64,000 nt of DNA from Leadbettera azotonutricia ZAS-9 (GTDB taxonomy: Bacteria; Spirochaetota; Spirochaetia; Treponematales; Breznakiellaceae): contig NC_015577.1 in NCBI RefSeq assembly GCF_000214355.1, positions 1,535,121 through 1,599,120 of the forward strand, written 5' to 3'. Under the pieces are notes generated by a model. It was given only the letters and a program-made list of their open reading frames with translations, was not told the DNA's origin and did no database searches. The position numbers and the translations under genes are program-made. Positions 7,565 to 15,522 of the stretch are shown here, one piece after another. The stretch's first letter is position 1. Every line of letters begins with the position of its first letter.

Positions 7565-10466
7565 GGCCAATTCCAAGATGGCTGCTGAGCGCCGCCATCA
7601 CTTCGTTTGTGACCAGCGGTTTTCCCACATGGCCGTTCATCCCTGCCGCAAGGCAGCGCTCGATATCCTCGCGGAACACATTGGCAGTCATTGCGATTAT
7701 GGGAACGTGTTTTTCGGATCCTTCGAAAGCGCGGATTTGGCGGGTGGCCTCGTAACCGTCCATCTCGGGCATCTGCACATCCATGAAAATCAAATCGTAG
7801 CGATCAGGGTTCGCAGTAAAGCGTTCCACCGCCTGCCTGCCGTTTTCCGCGCAGTCCATCGCGACACCGGTAGGCTCCAGCAGCGCGAGCAGTATCTCCC
7901 GGTTGATTTCCACGTCCTCTGCCAGGAGGATATGAAAGCTGCCAAGGCTCCCGTCGGGAATAGAAACTGTTGCAGTTTCAACGGCCTCTATGGGTTTCCC
8001 TTCTTTGACAGCGATGGTAAAGGTAAAGACGGAACCCTTGCCGGGCTCCGACTCTATCCATATCCGCCCTCCCATGAGTTCCACGATGCGCTTCGAGATG
8101 GCAAGCCCAAGCCCGGTACCGCCGAATTTGCGGGAAGTGCTGCTGTCGGCCTGCTCGAAGGAGGTGAATAATTTTTCCTGCTGGGCTTTTTCTATACCGA
8201 TTCCTGTATCAGAAACAGCTATCCGGATTATGCAGGCGCCGTTTTCCATTTCTGCGCAATCGGCTTCAAGGCTGATGCTTCCGCCCTCGGGGGTAAACTT
8301 AACGGCGTTGGAAAGCAGGTTTACAATTACCTGGGTAATCCTCTGATCGTCTCCCAGGAGGAACGGGGGAATACGTTCGTCGATCCGCACTGCAAAATGC
8401 TGTCCTTTTTCCCTGAAGCGGAAACCCGTGACTGTCTGGACTTTTTGGATCATCTTTTTAAAATCAAAATCTATAATCGAAAGCTCAAGTTTTCCTGCTT
8501 CGATCTTTGACATATCAAGGATATCGTTGATTACCCCCAAAAGATGGGCCGATGCCTCATCAATCTTGTCCAGGGCGTAATCCTTCTTTTTAACATCGCT
8601 GCTCTTCTTTGCGATGGCAGTCATGCCGATGATGGCATTCATGGGTGTGCGCATCTCGTGGCTCATATTGGTAAGAAAGGCGCCCTTGGCTCTGCTGGCA
8701 TTGATCGCTTCTTCCCTTGCGTGGTGCAGTTCCGAAACATCGTTCATTACGATTACAACGCCCCTGCAAACACTGTCCTGTTCTTCGGCCAGGGTAATGG
8801 TAAGCTGGAACACTGTCTCTGTCCCGTTGTTGAGCATGACCTTCTCTTCGAAGTCAACGGGTTCCAGGTTTGCCAGCACCCCAAGGCAGCGCTTGAGAAT
8901 ATCATTAGTCCAGGAATCGGGCATGGCCTGGGAAAAAATTTCTTTTAGTGAAAGGCCCGTCATCTCCTGAACATCCTTAAAACCCAGCAATGCCGCAGTC
9001 TTTTCGCTGCCCTGGAGAAAACGCATTTCCAGATCCAGCATGAAGGTAACCCCGGGGGTGTTCTTCAAAAGGGAGTGCTCGTTCTTTTTGATCGAGTCGA
9101 GAAGATCATTGACCAGCACTTGGGAGATGGCGCCGACTTCCCCTGCGCCGGTTTTTCCGGCACGGATCATCTCGCCGTAGCTTGCGTTGAAACGGTATCT
9201 GCGCAGCCGTTCAGCCAAATGGACAAAGGGAAGGTATATGCAGAAACCCACGGCGAGATTGAAGAGCTGCATAAGGCTTCCGGCGATTGAGCCCGAAGCG
9301 ACATAGCCGGAGATAAGCATCGGGGTGGTCCATTCCGCCGCGTCCCCGCTTACCGGAAGTATCCCGAGACGCACCGCCCCCCAGGATATCACGGTGAGGA
9401 CCAGGGGCGAAGCGATAAAAGGGATGAAATAGATTGGATTCAGCACAATAGGTATGCCGAAAAGCAGAGGTTCGTTGATATTGAAAATAGCGGGGAACAG
9501 CGAAATCTGGGCGATACGCCGGTTGCTGTTTTGCCCGCGAACCGCAAAGAGGGCAATGAGCAGGGACAGGGTATTCCCGGCGCCTCCCATGGAGATATAG
9601 GTATCAAAAAAGGTTTTGGTGAAAATGAAAGGCGCTTTTTCTCCCAGGGCAATGGCCGCCTGGTTTGCCTCCATGGCGGGAATGTAGAGCTCGGTCATTA
9701 CCGGTTCAAGGGCATTGGCCCCATGGATGCCGAAAAACCAGAGCAGATTCCGGGCAAGATTATACAACAGCGCAGTCGGCAGGGTGTTGCCCATGTCTTT
9801 AAAAGGAAGGGAGATAGCCCGATAGATAAGGGCATGGATATCCTGGTATCCCAGGGATGTCATGAAGATCTTGAGAAATGAAAAAACCGAAAAGGTAAGC
9901 ATCGACGGAACCAGGGCAGCGAAAACATAGGTGATCGTGATCCCCGCGTCTTCGGAAATAAAATTCAGCCTGAGCCGGCGGATGCGGTAGAAACGCAGGA
10001 AAAGCTCCGAAGAAATGATGCTCACCACAATGCCCAAAAAGAGGCCGTTTACCCCCACCCAGTTGTAGGGGATTGCCCAGTCCAGGGCTGATGACTCGGT
10101 GAGAAGGAGCAGGCAGCAGAACGAGAGGAGCCCGGAGATAACCGGGTGCACCGCGTCCTGGGGGTTTTTGAGGTTCCATCGCTCAACGATGCTGTAACCG
10201 ATGGAAAAGGCCATCACCGGGGAAAGCACCGCCAATGTGCCATTCCAGATAGTGCCGCCAAAAGTCCGCCAGCCCTCGCCGAAAATGCGCAGCATAAGCT
10301 CCTGGTAGATCGGGACGGGGAAGTTGTTGATCAGAACCGCCGCTGCCCCGGCGATGACCACCGGCAGGCTTAAAGTTAGGGCAGTGCGTATAATGGAAAG
10401 TTTTTCGGAATTAGCGATTTTGATCCAAAAGAATACGAAGGATTTTGCATAGCTTCCCTTTGTCAT
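7521..10466 (-). CDS. PTS EIIC (lactose/cellobiose type) - PAS - histidine kinase - receiver fusion
   Basis: A 981-residue protein. Residues 1-430 are a complete EIIC permease of the lactose/cellobiose type: about ten membrane segments, FFGIHGANALEP (His248), the GGAGNTLSLL block and FNINEPLLFGIP (Glu332), the positions used for sugar binding in this family. About 470-580 is a PAS domain; 585-820 a HisKA/HATPase kinase with His603 in SHEMRTP, the N box (NLLSNAVKF), DTGIGI and GGTGLGLAIS; 845-965 a receiver with Asp896 in FMDVQMPEMDG. No EIIA or EIIB domain is present and none is encoded nearby. Inference: a sugar permease turned into a sensor that drives a phosphorelay. No HPt partner adjoins it, but the HPt-bearing kinases at 44-53 kb could be downstream relays. 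Confidence 0.93.
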   Translation of the reverse strand: MTKGSYAKSFVFFWIKIANSEKLSIIRTALTLSLPVVIAGAAAVLINNFPVPIYQELMLRIFGEGWRTFGGTIWNGTLAVLSPVMAFSIGYSIVERWNLKNPQDAVHPVISGLLSFCCLLLLTESSALDWAIPYNWVGVNGLFLGIVVSIISSELFLRFYRIRRLRLNFISEDAGITITYVFAALVPSMLTFSVFSFLKIFMTSLGYQDIHALIYRAISLPFKDMGNTLPTALLYNLARNLLWFFGIHGANALEPVMTELYIPAMEANQAAIALGEKAPFIFTKTFFDTYISMGGAGNTLSLLIALFAVRGQNSNRRIAQISLFPAIFNINEPLLFGIPIVLNPIYFIPFIASPLVLTVISWGAVRLGILPVSGDAAEWTTPMLISGYVASGSIAGSLMQLFNLAVGFCIYLPFVHLAERLRRYRFNASYGEMIRAGKTGAGEVGAISQVLVNDLLDSIKKNEHSLLKNTPGVTFMLDLEMRFLQGSEKTAALLGFKDVQEMTGLSLKEIFSQAMPDSWTNDILKRCLGVLANLEPVDFEEKVMLNNGTETVFQLTITLAEEQDSVCRGVVIVMNDVSELHHAREEAINASRAKGAFLTNMSHEMRTPMNAIIGMTAIAKKSSDVKKKDYALDKIDEASAHLLGVINDILDMSKIEAGKLELSIIDFDFKKMIQKVQTVTGFRFREKGQHFAVRIDERIPPFLLGDDQRITQVIVNLLSNAVKFTPEGGSISLEADCAEMENGACIIRIAVSDTGIGIEKAQQEKLFTSFEQADSSTSRKFGGTGLGLAISKRIVELMGGRIWIESEPGKGSVFTFTIAVKEGKPIEAVETATVSIPDGSLGSFHILLAEDVEINREILLALLEPTGVAMDCAENGRQAVERFTANPDRYDLIFMDVQMPEMDGYEATRQIRAFEGSEKHVPIIAMTANVFREDIERCLAAGMNGHVGKPLVTNEVMAALSSHLGIGPISSDPQAKAPSKQ

Positions 10467-10494
10467 ATTATAATTATATAGGTATATTGCATAT

Positions 10495-10536
10495 TTTCAT
10501 ATACAGCGCAGAGGGATGCGATTGCTGTATATGAAA
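10495..10536. promoter_or_regulatory. 13-bp perfect inverted repeat upstream of the PTS-kinase gene
   Basis: TTTCATATACAGC (10495-10507) is repeated inverted as GCTGTATATGAAA (10524-10536) with 16 bases between. It lies 29 bases upstream of the PTS-kinase ATG and 17 bases from the aldolase terminator. The arms are AT-rich and there is no T tract, so an operator for a dimeric regulator fits better than a terminator. No cognate regulator gene is adjacent. Confidence 0.5.
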
Positions 10537-10552
10537 GGAGAATCATTCTTCC

Positions 10553-10588
10553 ATAAAAAAACCGCAAAAGCCATCGGCTCCTGCGGTT
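10553..10588 (-). terminator. rho-independent terminator of the aldolase gene
   Basis: Read on the minus strand, AACCGCAGGAGCC, a 3-base loop and GGCTTTTGCGGTT form a 13-bp stem (two G-U pairs) followed by a run of seven T. It lies about 30 bases after the fructose-bisphosphate aldolase stop. Confidence 0.85.
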
Positions 10589-10619
10589 CCCTGTTCAAGC
10601 TAAATGATTCTTTTAAATC

Positions 10620-11618
10620 TTACGCCTGTCCGGCTGACCCAAGCACGTCCGTATTCTTGTGGGCATAGAGCTTTTTGAGCTCGTCACGGGCGGGGCCCAG
10701 GTATTTGCGGGGATCGAACTCGTCGGGCTTTTCCGTAAAGACCTTGCGGATGGCCGCTGTCATGGCAAGACGGCCGTCGGAATCAATATTGATCTTGCAA
10801 ACGGCGCTCTTGGCGGCTTTGCGGAGCTGCTCTTCGGGGATGCCTACTGAATCGGTCAGCTTGCCGCCGTATTTTTCAATTTCTTTGACATACACAATCG
10901 GCACCGACGAAGAACCGTGGAGGACAATCGGGAAGCCCGGGAGCTTCTTTTCGATTTCCGCGAGTACTTCAAAGGCCAGGGGGGGCGGAATGAGGATGCC
11001 TTCGGCATTGCGGGTGCACTGCTCGGGCTTGAATTTCTGCCGGCCATGGCTGGTGCCGATGGAGATGGCAAGCGAATCGACCTTGGTTTTGCCGACAAAG
11101 TCCTGCACTTCTTCGGGCTTGGTATAGTGGGATTCCTCGGCGGCTACATCGTCTTCGACACCGGCGAGCACGCCGAGTTCGCCTTCAACGGTGACATAGT
11201 CTTTCTGGGAATGGGCAAATTCGCAGACTTTCTTGGTGAGGGCCACGTTTTCATCGTAGGAAAGGCTTGAGCCGTCGATCATCACTGAGGAAAAGCCGGT
11301 TTCGATGCAATCCTTGCAGAGTTCAAAGCTGTCGCCGTGATCCAGGTGCAGCACAATCGGAATGTCGAAGCCCAGCTCATGGGCATATTCCACCGCGCCC
11401 CGGGCCATATTCTTGAGCAGGTTCTTGTTGGCGTACTTGCGGGCGCCTGAGGACACCTGGAGGATTACGGGGGATTTGGTTTCCACGCAAGCCTGGATGA
11501 TAGCCTGCATTTGCTCCATGTTGTTAAAATTATAGGCAGGTATAGCGTAGCCGCCTTTTACTGCCTTTGCAAACAGATCCTTGGTATTTACGAGGCCTAA
11601 TTCTTTGTAACTAGTCAT
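10620..11618 (-). CDS. fba: class II fructose-1,6-bisphosphate aldolase
   Basis: A 332-residue protein with the class II aldolase core: AIPAYNFNNMEQ, the zinc-binding VLHLDHGDSFE block, GFSSVMIDGSSLSYDENV, VEGELGVLAG, IGTSHG and a second VLHGSSSVP segment. It splits fructose 1,6-bisphosphate into dihydroxyacetone phosphate and glyceraldehyde 3-phosphate in glycolysis and needs zinc. The ATG has AAGGAG six bases upstream. The gene is a single transcription unit with its own promoter and terminator. Confidence 0.97.
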   Translation of the reverse strand: MTSYKELGLVNTKDLFAKAVKGGYAIPAYNFNNMEQMQAIIQACVETKSPVILQVSSGARKYANKNLLKNMARGAVEYAHELGFDIPIVLHLDHGDSFELCKDCIETGFSSVMIDGSSLSYDENVALTKKVCEFAHSQKDYVTVEGELGVLAGVEDDVAAEESHYTKPEEVQDFVGKTKVDSLAISIGTSHGRQKFKPEQCTRNAEGILIPPPLAFEVLAEIEKKLPGFPIVLHGSSSVPIVYVKEIEKYGGKLTDSVGIPEEQLRKAAKSAVCKINIDSDGRLAMTAAIRKVFTEKPDEFDPRKYLGPARDELKKLYAHKNTDVLGSAGQA

Positions 11619-11648
11619 GTAGTGCTCCTTGAGAATAATATGGTCTTA

Positions 11649-11677
11649 ATTCTATTGGAAGGAGCCTCCTTGGTCAA
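11649..11677 (-). promoter_or_regulatory. promoter of the aldolase gene
   Basis: On the minus strand TTGACC (11677-11672) and TAGAAT (11654-11649) are 17 bases apart. The transcript would begin about 20-25 bases before the fba ATG, leaving just room for its ribosome site. The -35 hexamer overlaps the TTG start codon of the divergent gene. Confidence 0.65.
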
Positions 11678-12617
11678 GAAGCGTTTTTTTCCCCTCATTG
11701 CCATTCTAGTATTGGCAATAGTTTTTGCCGGGATCTTCATGCTCAGATCCCCTGTAATCATAGTGGAGGATTCTTCATTTTCTCTTCTATATGGAAGCCT
11801 GCGTGCCAGGTTTGTCCAGGCCGGGGTTTCCCTGCGCCTTGGAAGAAGGGTCCTGAGGGCGTCAGTTTCCGAAAGCGCTGGTTCCGATGTAATTGCCCTG
11901 GGAATAAGGGCTTATTCGGAGGGGGGCTTCGCCGGAATTTCCCCCTATGCGGCTCTTTTCCCTTATAGGTATGCTGAAGCGGCCAGGCGCTATAAGGCGG
12001 AATCCCCCGGAGTGAAGGTCCTGCTGCTTGAAGGGCGCGTCCGCGGCCCAAGGCCGGCAGAGGAAGGGGATGTTCCTCTTTTGTTCGCTACAGATACCAG
12101 GGCGGATTTTTATCGCGCCGGGCTCATTGCGGCCGGGCTTGTGGGGGGTACCGAGGAGGGCATCATGGTTTTTCAGGACGGGACCATGAATAGCGAGGAC
12201 AGGGAAGCTTTTATCGAGGGCCTCAGAGCCCAGGGTTTTGAAAAGAACCCCAGTTATTTGAGCATTAACGCCGATAATTCTGCCTGGCAGAACATAGGCT
12301 GCGTGGTCATTAATGGCCCTGCTGCCCATTTTTTTGAAAAAAACCTCAAGATCCCGGTCATTCTCTTTACCTGGGCTGATCCAGGGGTGACACCCTGGGG
12401 GGTAAAGGCGATTTTTGACGATTCCCCCTGGGCCTTGGCTGTAGAGGCGGTTAGAGCAGCCGAGGCTGCCCAGGCCACCCAAGATCCCCAGGCCCCTCAG
12501 CATCTCCCTTCCCGGATCATCTTTCCCTCGAAACGCATAGAAGACAAGGAACGTGCCGATTCGCTGAAAAAGCTCGCAAAAGAAGCATACATCGGTAAAA
12601 CCGGGGATAATCTTTAA
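11670..12617 (+). CDS. exported protein with periplasmic-binding-like features
   Basis: About 315 residues from a TTG at 11670, chosen because AAGGAG lies five bases upstream and the protein then begins with VKKRFF and a hydrophobic anchor. An ATG at 11622 would fall on the fba start. The body (residues about 25-315) alternates strand and helix in the way of type 1 periplasmic-binding proteins, with LLFATDTRADFYRAGLIAAGLVGG and VPLLF/IPVILFTWADPG, and resembles BMP/LacI-type folds, but no signature settles the ligand. No ABC permease is adjacent. It may be a membrane-anchored sensor or lipoprotein-like receptor. Confidence 0.6.
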   Translation: MVKKRFFPLIAILVLAIVFAGIFMLRSPVIIVEDSSFSLLYGSLRARFVQAGVSLRLGRRVLRASVSESAGSDVIALGIRAYSEGGFAGISPYAALFPYRYAEAARRYKAESPGVKVLLLEGRVRGPRPAEEGDVPLLFATDTRADFYRAGLIAAGLVGGTEEGIMVFQDGTMNSEDREAFIEGLRAQGFEKNPSYLSINADNSAWQNIGCVVINGPAAHFFEKNLKIPVILFTWADPGVTPWGVKAIFDDSPWALAVEAVRAAEAAQATQDPQAPQHLPSRIIFPSKRIEDKERADSLKKLAKEAYIGKTGDNL

Positions 12618-12717
12618 AAAAAGGTGAAGAATTTTGCAAAAAAACCAGCCCAAATGGCAGGATCAGCCGATAATGCAATAAACCCCTGCGGCACTTGAAA
12701 GAATCGTTTTTAATGGT

Positions 12718-12746
12718 TTGACAAAACTGCCGTAAGGAAATATAAT
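12718..12746 (+). promoter_or_regulatory. consensus sigma-70 promoter of the flaA pair
   Basis: TTGACA (12718-12723) and TATAAT (12741-12746) are both perfect and separated by exactly 17 bases, 45 bases before the first flaA ATG. In known treponemes flaA is read by the housekeeping sigma factor while core flagellins use sigma-28; this promoter fits that. Confidence 0.88.
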
Positions 12747-12790
12747 GCATGTTAGGCACTTTTCCCAAGGATTGGACAAAGGAGTATGGG

Positions 12791-13576
12791 ATGAAACAGG
12801 GTAGTTTCAGGGTATTAAGCTTGGCAATGGGCTTGATTCTCATGGCAGGGATAGCCGTATTTTCAGCTTTTGGGGATGAGAATACTGTAGATTATGCAGC
12901 GATAGTCATCGATACTTTCGATGGCAACACCAACCACGAATGGACTGTAGGCAGCAAAACCTATAGTTACGATTTTATCTGGAAGCTCGATGCCAGTAAA
13001 TTCGCCACCAAAACCGAGGACGATGCGTTTCCCAAGCTGACGTATGTCCCTTCATGGCCTATGGCTGTTTTCGGGGCCAATAGGGACGGTAAGGATCTGA
13101 AAAGCATAGGCATCTGGGGCAAATTCGACCGCCGGGGCTATAACTGGGTGGATCTTTACCCGGCAACCGGGGAGGGCGACGACCAGGAAGCCTTCGAAAT
13201 CCCCATACCGGGCAGGATTTCCTATCTCGATATGTGGGTATGGGGCGCAAACCTCAATTACTACCTCGAAGCCTATGTCAGGGATTATAACGGAGTGGTT
13301 CACAACATTTACGTGGGCAACATTGGGTTTCAGGGCTGGAAGAACATGAGGGTAGCTGTCCCCAACAATATCCGCCAGTCGAAGCGCATACTTCCCAGGC
13401 TTGCGGGGCTGACCTTCGTAAAATTCCGGATTTGGACCACCCCCCTCGAAAGGGTAGACAACTTCTATGTCTATATTGATCAGTTCAAGGTGTTAACCGA
13501 TACCTTTGAATCCCTCTACGATGGCGATGAGCTGGCCGATCCTGAAAGGGTTCAGGAATTCTGGGCCAATAATTAA
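12791..13576 (+). CDS. flaA: periplasmic flagellar filament sheath protein FlaA
   Basis: A 261-residue protein; the ATG at 12791 has an AAAGGAG site and gives a clear signal peptide (SLAMGLILMAGIAVFSAFG). The mature protein shows the FlaA pattern: VIDTFDG near the N-terminus, a WVDLYPATG segment, ISYLDMWVWGANLNYYLEAYVRD, GFQGWKNMRVAVP and a C-terminal FYVYIDQFKVLTD. FlaA coats the FlaB core of spirochaete periplasmic flagella. It heads a two-gene operon behind a consensus promoter. Confidence 0.9.
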   Translation: MKQGSFRVLSLAMGLILMAGIAVFSAFGDENTVDYAAIVIDTFDGNTNHEWTVGSKTYSYDFIWKLDASKFATKTEDDAFPKLTYVPSWPMAVFGANRDGKDLKSIGIWGKFDRRGYNWVDLYPATGEGDDQEAFEIPIPGRISYLDMWVWGANLNYYLEAYVRDYNGVVHNIYVGNIGFQGWKNMRVAVPNNIRQSKRILPRLAGLTFVKFRIWTTPLERVDNFYVYIDQFKVLTDTFESLYDGDELADPERVQEFWANN

Positions 13577-13587
13577 GGAGGCTTAAG

Positions 13588-14313
13588 GTGAAACGCTTAT
13601 TAATCATATCAATATTCCTTCTGGCGGCCGGGTTTGTTTTCGCCCAGCAGTCCACAGAAGTTGGCTCTCCCGATGCCGACAGGATCGGGATTGATGCTGC
13701 CCAGCAGCTTCTCAAAGAAGTCTCGGTAGACAAGTTCGAAAAAGACGGCTACTGGAAGTCCACCATGTCCCCGGACGATGGCTATGTGACCACCAGGCTC
13801 TTTGCGGGCGGCCCTCTTGGCAAAGAACCCCTCAAAGACGAGGAAGGCCTGGACATTCCGGACAAATATGTCCTCGGTTCCAGGGTGGACTTTATCCACC
13901 GGGGCTATACCAGCTTCACCCTTTATCCTATCAGGCCCATCCCCATAGAGGGTATCACCAAGACCGTATCGGTTTGGGTAGTAGGCCGTAACTATAACCA
14001 TGAACTCAAGCTCCTTCTGGAAGACTTTTTCGGCAGGCCCTATGAGCTCTACATAGGGAAGCTCAATTTCCAGGGCTGGAAAAAGCTCACTGTGGCCATT
14101 CCTCCCCAAGCCGAGGACGGCGTAAACGGCATAGTTCAGAGGAATTACCATTACAATAACCAGCTTGGTCTCAAGATCACGGGTTTCCGTATTGATGTGG
14201 ATCCCTGGGAGGCTTACGGATCGTACTATATCTACCTCGACGACCTCAGGGCGGTGACGGATCTCTTCGCAGAAGACAGCCGCGATCCTGATGATATGCT
14301 GGACGCTTGGTAG
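13588..14313 (+). CDS. second FlaA-family flagellar sheath protein
   Basis: A 241-residue paralogue of the preceding protein, begun at a GTG with AAGGAGG nine bases upstream. It has its own signal peptide (LLIISIFLLAAGFVFAQ) and shares the order of motifs with FlaA: VSVDKFE, FTLYP, SVWVVGRNYNHELKLLLED, NFQGWKKLTVAIP and YYIYLDDLRAVTDLF. Two FlaA proteins are usual in Treponema, where they vary sheath composition. Eleven bases separate it from the first flaA, so both come from one mRNA, ended by the hairpin at 14335. Confidence 0.88.
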   Translation: MKRLLIISIFLLAAGFVFAQQSTEVGSPDADRIGIDAAQQLLKEVSVDKFEKDGYWKSTMSPDDGYVTTRLFAGGPLGKEPLKDEEGLDIPDKYVLGSRVDFIHRGYTSFTLYPIRPIPIEGITKTVSVWVVGRNYNHELKLLLEDFFGRPYELYIGKLNFQGWKKLTVAIPPQAEDGVNGIVQRNYHYNNQLGLKITGFRIDVDPWEAYGSYYIYLDDLRAVTDLFAEDSRDPDDMLDAW

Positions 14314-14334
14314 AACACAAGATTTTTTGGCCCT

Positions 14335-14391
14335 AAAGGCGAATAAGAGGAAGAAGGATTATTTCTTTTTCCCTTTATTCGCCTTTTTTTT
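14335..14391. terminator. bidirectional terminator between flaA operon and convergent genes
   Basis: AAAGGCGAATAA (14335-14346) pairs perfectly with TTATTCGCCTTT (14375-14386), followed by a T tract on the plus strand. The 28-base loop includes the stop codon of the minus-strand gene, so on that strand the hairpin forms at the very 3' end of the mRNA, with the A-rich coding end as its complement. Confidence 0.75.
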
Positions 14392-15072
14392 GCTTTTTTG
14401 GTAGAGATATGAGTTTCCCTGTTTTCCTATGCGGGTTACCAAACTCATGCGGGTCAGGGTGTAGAGGGTTTTTTGGGCCAGGGTCGTGTTTATTTTGGTT
14501 TTTTGGGCAAAATCCTTTACGGTGAAGGTGTCTTCCTCATCGTAGGGGATGAATCGGGCATAGTCCTTAATGGAAGAAAGGATGATAGAAGAGTGCCACG
14601 CGGACAGGGATTTGTCGGCTATGGTTGCTTTTTTGCGGCGCCAGGAGCCTTTTCCGTCGTCTATGCGTTTTTCGTTTATGTCTATGAGGGCCAACTCTAT
14701 AGTCAGGTTCTTGACGAGCGGGAGTTCCGGGGCATAGAGGAGAACTTTGAAGATGTCCCAGGGGCTGCCTTTGCGGGGGCTTTTGCGGCTGCGGAGGCAT
14801 GTGCCCTTGGTGTCATATAACTCTATGGTTTTCTGCAAAACTATGGGGTGGATAATGCGGAGTTTGTTTTTTTTGGCCAGGGCTTTGGCTTTTTCTTTGA
14901 GGGGGCCGAAACTTCCGGTCTGGACCTCGATGAGTTCGCCTTCTTCGGTCCTGGCATCGCAGACATAATCGCCTATGGGGGCTTCTGTTTGGCCCCCTTC
15001 GCCTCCATAGCGGAATTTGAGCATACGGTGAAGGCTCGATTCCTTTCGGGTGCCTATGCTATCTGCGGACAT
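14359..15072 (-). CDS. hypothetical protein, nuclease-like core plus winged-helix-like C-terminus
   Basis: About 237 residues from ATG 15072 (an earlier start at 15093 would deepen the overlap with the upstream gene). Near residues 25-70 the order GDYVCDA, then ELIEVQTGSFG, then a Lys-rich helix, looks like a PD-(D/E)xK nuclease core with E-x-Q in place of E-x-K. Residues about 165-225 (FTVKDFAQKTKINTTLAQKTLYTLTRMSLVTRIGKQGN) look like a winged helix. The C-terminus is Lys-rich (KKKANKGKKK), fitting nucleic-acid binding. No named family is recognised. It overlaps the upstream gene by 14 bases. Confidence 0.6.
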   Translation of the reverse strand: MSADSIGTRKESSLHRMLKFRYGGEGGQTEAPIGDYVCDARTEEGELIEVQTGSFGPLKEKAKALAKKNKLRIIHPIVLQKTIELYDTKGTCLRSRKSPRKGSPWDIFKVLLYAPELPLVKNLTIELALIDINEKRIDDGKGSWRRKKATIADKSLSAWHSSIILSSIKDYARFIPYDEEDTFTVKDFAQKTKINTTLAQKTLYTLTRMSLVTRIGKQGNSYLYQKSKKKANKGKKK

Positions 15073-15355
15073 ATTCCAGCAGTTCGTCGGCACTCATAAG
15101 CTCCAGAAAGTGACGGGTCTCGGTTCCCCCCTTGTAGTCCCTGGAGCTTACACGGGCGACTTTGAAGGCTATCATCTTATTGGTGGAAAGGGGCAGGGGC
15201 AGGGGGTTGCCGTTCACATCCACAATCTGGTTCAGCGAGAGCCTGCCTTGAACTTCCTGGGTGTCCCCTTCGGGGTAAACGATGAAATAATCTTCCATGA
15301 ACATGGCAAAAGCATAGCCAAAGTTGCTTTTTGAGGCAAGGACCGCACGTGGCAC
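15059..15355 (-). CDS. small hypothetical protein
   Basis: A 98-residue protein starting at a GTG (15355) with no clear ribosome site; an internal ATG at 15304 is a possible alternative start. The central part (DYFIVYPEGDTQEVQGRLS, then VDVNGNPLPLPL) suggests a small beta-rich fold. The family is unknown to me. It overlaps the start of the nuclease-like gene, so the two probably work together. Confidence 0.55.
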   Translation of the reverse strand: MPRAVLASKSNFGYAFAMFMEDYFIVYPEGDTQEVQGRLSLNQIVDVNGNPLPLPLSTNKMIAFKVARVSSRDYKGGTETRHFLELMSADELLEYVRR

Positions 15356-15440
15356 GTACGGATCGGGCTTTGTTCTTTACGTCTGTATAGTAACAAGAAA
15401 AAAAACGTCTACTATTCATAATTTTTTCTGCTTCTTTCTC

Positions 15441-15471
15441 TTGACTACAAATTTAACTTAATGAATACTAT
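15441..15471 (+). promoter_or_regulatory. likely promoter of the mraZ division cluster
   Basis: TTGACT (15441-15446) is followed by TACTAT (15466-15471) after 19 bases, with an alternative AATACT at 17 bases. The start point would be about 45 bases before the mraZ ATG. This is the only good promoter seen ahead of the long plus-strand run to fliJ. Confidence 0.5.
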
Positions 15472-15487
15472 AAAGTGTGTTGAATCG

Positions 15488-15522
15488 TGGTAAATCTTAG
15501 GGATTTATAGGAAAAGGTGGGA
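15488..15522 (+). promoter_or_regulatory. possible MraZ-box repeats
   Basis: Four short G-rich blocks, TGGTA (15488), AGGGA (15499), AGGAA (15509) and TGGGA (15518), are spaced 11, 10 and 9 bases apart. MraZ is known to bind arrays of TGGGN spaced by about one helical turn. The last block overlaps the mraZ ribosome site, so bound MraZ would sit in the 5' leader. Only one of the four matches TGGGN exactly. Confidence 0.35.
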
